A stretch of 64,000 nt of DNA from Actinospica robiniae DSM 44927 (GTDB lineage Bacteria; Actinomycetota; Actinomycetes; Streptomycetales; Catenulisporaceae), in NCBI RefSeq assembly GCF_000504285.1, contig NZ_KI632511.1:5686154-5750153 (forward strand), in the 5' to 3' direction. This document shows positions 61,061 to 64,000 of the stretch, piece by piece (position 1 is the stretch's first letter; the number at the start of each line of letters is the position of its first letter). The notes under the pieces are model-generated. The model made no database searches and had not been told where the DNA came from. It worked only from the letters and a program-made list of their open reading frames with translations. Made by a program: the position numbers and the translations under genes.

Positions 61061-61351
61061 GTGGGAGCAGCACGGAAGAAGTACACGGCCGAGTACAAGG
61101 CCGAGGCAGTGGACCTGGTCGTCAACTCGGGGCGCCCGGTCGCTGAGATCGCCCGCGACCTCGGCATCCACGAGGCGACCCTCGGCAACTGGGTCAACCT
61201 TGCCAAGAAGAACGGCACCGTCGCCGAGAAGCCCGTCACCGCCGACGAGCGCGCCCGCCTGCGGGAACTCGAAGACGAAAACCGCAAGCTGCGCATGGAA
61301 AGAGATTTCCTAAAAAAAGCAGCCGCGTGGTTTGCCAGCCAGAACCAGTGA
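61061..61351 (+). CDS. IS3 OrfA (helix-turn-helix subunit)
   Basis: A 96-aa protein: YTAEYKAEAVDLVVNSGRPV, IARDLGIHEATLGNWVNLAK forms the helix-turn-helix, and RELEDENRKLRMERDFLKKA the leucine zipper. The GTG start at 61061 has GGAGG eight bases upstream. An A7 run at 61312-61318 near the end (CTA AAA AAA G in this frame) is a -1 slippery site leading into orfB. Confidence 0.93.
   Translation: MGAARKKYTAEYKAEAVDLVVNSGRPVAEIARDLGIHEATLGNWVNLAKKNGTVAEKPVTADERARLRELEDENRKLRMERDFLKKAAAWFASQNQ
61312..61318 (+). promoter_or_regulatory. Programmed -1 frameshift site
   Basis: Seven A residues read A AAA AAA G in the orfA frame. OrfB is in the -1 frame and open across this point (PKKSSRVVCQPEPVRF), so slippage yields the OrfAB transposase, as in other IS3 elements. 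Confidence 0.75.
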
Positions 61352-62268
61352 GGTTCGCCTTCATCTCCTCCGCCGTGGAGGAACAGAAGGAATCGGGCAT
61401 ACCGCGCCGATACCGCTACCCGATCGAGCTGATGTGCCGCATCCTGGCGGTCTCCCGATCCGGGTACTACGCCTGGTCCAATCGCCAGGCCTGCGCACAC
61501 GCACAGCGCGACGCGGAACTGACCGCCGCTATCGTCGCGATCGACCGGGCGCACGAGGGCCGCTACGGGATCGACCGCATCCACGCGGAACTCGCCAAGC
61601 AGGGCCACGCCACCTCCCAGCGCCGCGTCCGGCGCCTGGCACGAGCCGCGGGCCTGCGCTGCGTCCACCCCGCCGCCAAGCGCACCACCACGACAACCCA
61701 GGACCCTGCGAACAGCCGCGGCCTCGTCGACCTGGTCGAACGCGACTTCTTCCCCGACACGCCGAACGAGATCTGGTACGGCGACGTGACCTACATATGG
61801 ACCATGACCGGCTGGTGCTACCTCGCCACGGTGATCGACGGGTTCTCCCGCCAGGTGATCGGATGGGCCGTGGCCGAGCACATGCGCGAACAACTCGTCC
61901 TGGACGCGCTGCGCATGGCGATCGCCCGGCGCCGGCCGCATCGGGGCCAGACCGTGATGCACACCGACCGCGGCAGCGTCTACACCGGACGCGCATTCCG
62001 CGACCTGTGCCTCGACCAGGGCATCCTGCCCTCCGTCGGCAAGACCGGGATCTGCTTCGACAACGCCGCCGCCGAATCGTTCAACGCTCTGTATAAAAAA
62101 GAACTGATACATCTGTCGGTCTGGGTCGACTGCAAGGCGGTACGCGCCGCCAGCTTCGAGTACATCGAGACCTACTACAACCGCACTCGGATCCAGCGTC
62201 AGCTCGGATACCTGAGCCCAGCTCAGTACGAGTCAATATTTGACAATAAGCTTTCATTAGCTGCATAA
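61327..62268 (+). CDS. IS3 OrfB (integrase-type transposase)
   Basis: A 313-aa protein with an HTH_21 region (YPIELMCRILAVSRSGYYAW, YGIDRIHAELAKQGH) and the DDE core: IWYGDVTYIWTMTGWCYLAT (Asp), TVMHTDRGSVYTGRAF (Asp) and CFDNAAAESFNALYKKELIH (Glu). It ends with TYYNRTRIQRQLGYLSPAQY. It is in the -1 frame relative to orfA and probably expressed as an OrfAB fusion; independent initiation at the GTG is less likely to give active enzyme. Confidence 0.93.
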   Translation: MVCQPEPVRFAFISSAVEEQKESGIPRRYRYPIELMCRILAVSRSGYYAWSNRQACAHAQRDAELTAAIVAIDRAHEGRYGIDRIHAELAKQGHATSQRRVRRLARAAGLRCVHPAAKRTTTTTQDPANSRGLVDLVERDFFPDTPNEIWYGDVTYIWTMTGWCYLATVIDGFSRQVIGWAVAEHMREQLVLDALRMAIARRRPHRGQTVMHTDRGSVYTGRAFRDLCLDQGILPSVGKTGICFDNAAAESFNALYKKELIHLSVWVDCKAVRAASFEYIETYYNRTRIQRQLGYLSPAQYESIFDNKLSLAA

Positions 62269-62577
62269 TATTGCCTGTCTACGAAACTGCGCGGCGTCCA
62301 ACCCGAGTTCTCCGTCATCGATTGGTCCAAGAGCGCGTTCGAGATCCACAACCAAGTCAGAACCCACCGCTACATGCGCTCACGCACGGATCCTCTGGCC
62401 TCCGTGGGCAAAGATCGCCTGCGCGTTATCCGCACGAGCCTGGAACCGGCCGAAGGCCTCGAGATCGTCTGCGGTGACGGCCGACCCCTTTGGATCACCG
62501 AGTTCGAGCTCGCGCAGCCGGCGATGCATCCAACTTCGGAGCACCTGACTACAGTCGTTGCGCGTTGCGCCGGATAG

Positions 62578-63380
62578 CTCGGGGCGGACTGACGAGGCCG
62601 AGTGGTCGGTTGTCAGGCGCCACGGAAGATGACGCTATTGCCGACGCTCGCGGTGACGATGCTTGGTATGTGGGAAAGCCCTGACGGGCGGGTCCGTCAG
62701 AGCTTTTCGCGGTCACGGTGTCGTCGAGATCGTCAGTCTGTCGTCATCTTGCTGAACGCGGCGCGGACCGACGATGGCCTTGTTCTCGGCGAAGGGGGAG
62801 GTGAACGCGGTAATGGCGAGTTTGTTGACGGCGCGGGGGTGGCCAGCCCCGCCACCGGGGGCCGCCTCACGCTTGCGCGGTGCTGGTCGGCCGCCCGCAT
62901 CTGCTCTGCCTTCGATAGCGAGGCGTAGACCTCGCCCGTGGGCAGCTCCAGCCCGCGTCGTACCGCAGCGTTGCGATGAACGTGTCCTCCGGGCGGCTGG
63001 CGGAAAACCTCTCGCCAGCCTTCAGCGTGCCAGCGTCGATCCGCCCGCTAACACTTCAGTTCACCTGCGTTCCGGCGCGAAGCGGAACCCACCTCGACGG
63101 GAAGGATTGGAACTTGGTCGGGACTTGCCGAGCGCCTATCCTGCGGGCGCCCATCGCGGAGGATTACCGCCGGGTCGCCAAGCTAGTCTCCGGCTTGGTG
63201 AATCTCGTGTGCGAAGGCGCTGCGCAGGCGGGCATGGGAGCGGCACGATGGGAGAAGTCGTCGTGTGAGCGATCGACGGGCTTCGGCGTGTAAGCGGCGA
63301 AGACGACGCAAGGTGTAGAACAGAGAACTGTCTGCGCCGACTCCCGGGTCCCGGCGCGTCTGGCCGTTGGAAGGACGAGT
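62578..63380. other. Gene-poor stretch after the split formyltransferase
   Basis: About 800 bases without a convincing gene. Several overlapping frames exist (for example 62774-63268 and 62976-63293), but they contain no recognisable motif and have mixed codon use. The last ~80 bases presumably hold the kinase promoter. Confidence 0.45.
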
Positions 63381-64000
63381 GTGCGGGTGAGTGGATCGCA
63401 GTGGGTCGCCGAGCGATTCATCGTGGCCGGGCCGATCGCACGGGGGAATATGGGCGAGGTCTATCGCGCCCATGACGAGCTGACCGGCGAGGAGGTGGCC
63501 GTCAAGCTCATCCGCCGTACCCGGGCCGGGGATCAGGTCGGAGTGCGCGCAGGAGCGGCGTCGGAGGCCGGGCGGCTGCTGGCCCGCTTCGAGCGGGAGA
63601 TCCGCATCATGGAGAGGCTGCACCACCCCAATCTTCCGCGAACGGTCGACGGCGGCTTCTACGGCGATGTCCCGTATCTGGCCATGGAGCTGATCGACGG
63701 GGCCACGCTGCGGCACGAACTCGACGAGCGTCATCGGTTGCCGGTGCGCTGGGCGGCCGCGCTTGGCGTGCAGATCGCTGACGCTCTGGCCGCGGTGCAC
63801 CAGGCGGGGATCGTGCATCGCGATCTGAAGCCCTCGAATGTGATGCTCACGCCCGGCGGGGTGGTCAAGGTGCTGGACTTCGGTATCGGCCTGATCGTCG
63901 ACGATCCCGATGCGACCCGGCTCACCTGCACCGACGCGACTGTGGGCACGGTGCAGTACATGGCGCCGGAGCAGGCGTCGGGGCGGGCCGTGGGCGCGGC
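63381..64000 (+). CDS. Serine/threonine protein kinase (C-terminus beyond window)
   Basis: A Hanks-type kinase, first ~206 residues only. The glycine-rich loop is IARGNMGEVYRAHD, the ATP-binding Lys lies in EEVAVKLIRR, the catalytic loop is GIVHRDLKPSNVML, and DFGIG and GTVQYMAPEQASGRAVG form the activation segment and APE motif. The GTG at 63381 has AAGGA five bases upstream. Actinobacterial relatives often continue into a membrane helix, a repeat sensor or AAA/TPR parts, which cannot be seen here. Confidence 0.92.
   Translation, partial: MRVSGSQWVAERFIVAGPIARGNMGEVYRAHDELTGEEVAVKLIRRTRAGDQVGVRAGAASEAGRLLARFEREIRIMERLHHPNLPRTVDGGFYGDVPYLAMELIDGATLRHELDERHRLPVRWAAALGVQIADALAAVHQAGIVHRDLKPSNVMLTPGGVVKVLDFGIGLIVDDPDATRLTCTDATVGTVQYMAPEQASGRAVGA

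Larger units (their letters stand above)
60996..62300 (+). mobile_element. Complete IS3-family element
   Basis: A 1305-bp element with imperfect ~24-bp terminal repeats. The left end reads TGGACCCCCGTCAGTCTCGT and the right end on the minus strand reads TGGACGCCGCGCAGTTTCGT; both continue with AGACA. It has overlapping orfA/orfB and a 3-bp duplication, so it looks intact and recently inserted. Confidence 0.88.
60346..62577 (+). pseudogene. Methionyl-tRNA formyltransferase-like gene split by an IS
   Basis: The 5' part (60346-60995) encodes a formyltransferase catalytic domain with the conserved Asn, His and Ser in LNIHVSMLPKYRGPAPLLWA and the Asp in MDENFDTGNIL. The 3' part (62304-62577) encodes the C-terminal OB-like domain (FSVIDWSKSAFEIHNQVRTH). 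Removing the insertion with one ACC copy joins GFMEP to EFSVIDW in frame, 307 residues in all, the usual Fmt length. The N-terminus (AVISSGPDEFSTIHTACTRA) is diverged, so this may be an accessory formyltransferase rather than the housekeeping one. Inactive as it stands. Confidence 0.85.

Noticed and set aside
62774..63293. Overlapping frames of 105 and 164 residues
   Set aside because: No motif, no ribosome site, and two competing frames of similar quality.

Overview
This is high-GC DNA from a filamentous-type actinobacterium. The housekeeping block recR / ybaB / dnaX / SRP RNA / tRNA-Ser / LytR_C protein / tRNA-Ser / tadA / upp, the TadA-associated proteins, the GTG starts and several leaderless promoters all fit a Streptomyces/Catenulispora-like lineage. 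The sequence alone does not fix the genus.

Layout. (1) 1-9260 is conserved core: recombination and replication genes on the minus strand, the small SRP RNA, two tRNA-Ser genes, TadA with two associated proteins, upp, and a small membrane protein next to a PH-like membrane protein. (2) 9343-20421 holds ordinary variable chromosomal genes: hydrolases, an M48 metalloprotease, a serine hydrolase, an HD protein, a GlxA/AraC regulator, a lipoprotein, a polytopic membrane protein and an acyltransferase. (3) At 21143-21186 there is only the 3' part of a tRNA-Arg(ACG), next to a terminator. This looks like one attachment end of an integrated element lying to the right. (4) 21417-24163 is a four-gene cassette of a WXG100-like protein, a toxin-like protein and two probable immunity proteins. 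(5) 24407-28141 is a nest of insertion sequences: an IS256-type element inside an IS3-type element, which itself truncates an ISL3-type transposase. (6) 28322-39705 is a polymorphic-toxin locus: a full-length RHS protein with a lipoprotein immunity candidate and, downstream of it, a displaced RHS tip carrying a HINT domain and a DddA/SCP1.201-type deaminase with its own immunity candidate. IS256 and IS3 debris lies between them. (7) 39981-47454 encodes a giant secreted LamG/SGNH protein, divergent from rhs, and a D-Ala-D-Ala carboxypeptidase.

(8) 48351-59285 is a defence island: a GIY-YIG protein; a sigma-like protein translationally coupled to a KAP P-loop NTPase; a complete HORMA/TRIP13 (type III) CBASS operon of CD-NTase, HORMA, TRIP13-like AAA+ ATPase and Cap4-like nuclease-SAVED effector; then a convergent pair of a small helical protein and an NB-ARC/TPR (NLR-like) protein. 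The last two share a short RHIM-like motif, at the C-terminus of one and the N-terminus of the other. This arrangement fits bacterial amyloid-signalling immunity. (9) 59539-62577 has a DUF6879-type pair and a formyltransferase gene split by an IS3-type element with intact target duplication. (10) A Ser/Thr protein kinase runs off the right edge.

The strongest leads are the NLR/amyloid-motif pair beside CBASS, the displaced DddA-like RHS tip, the coupled sigma-like/KAP pair, and the tRNA-Arg scar that marks an island edge.
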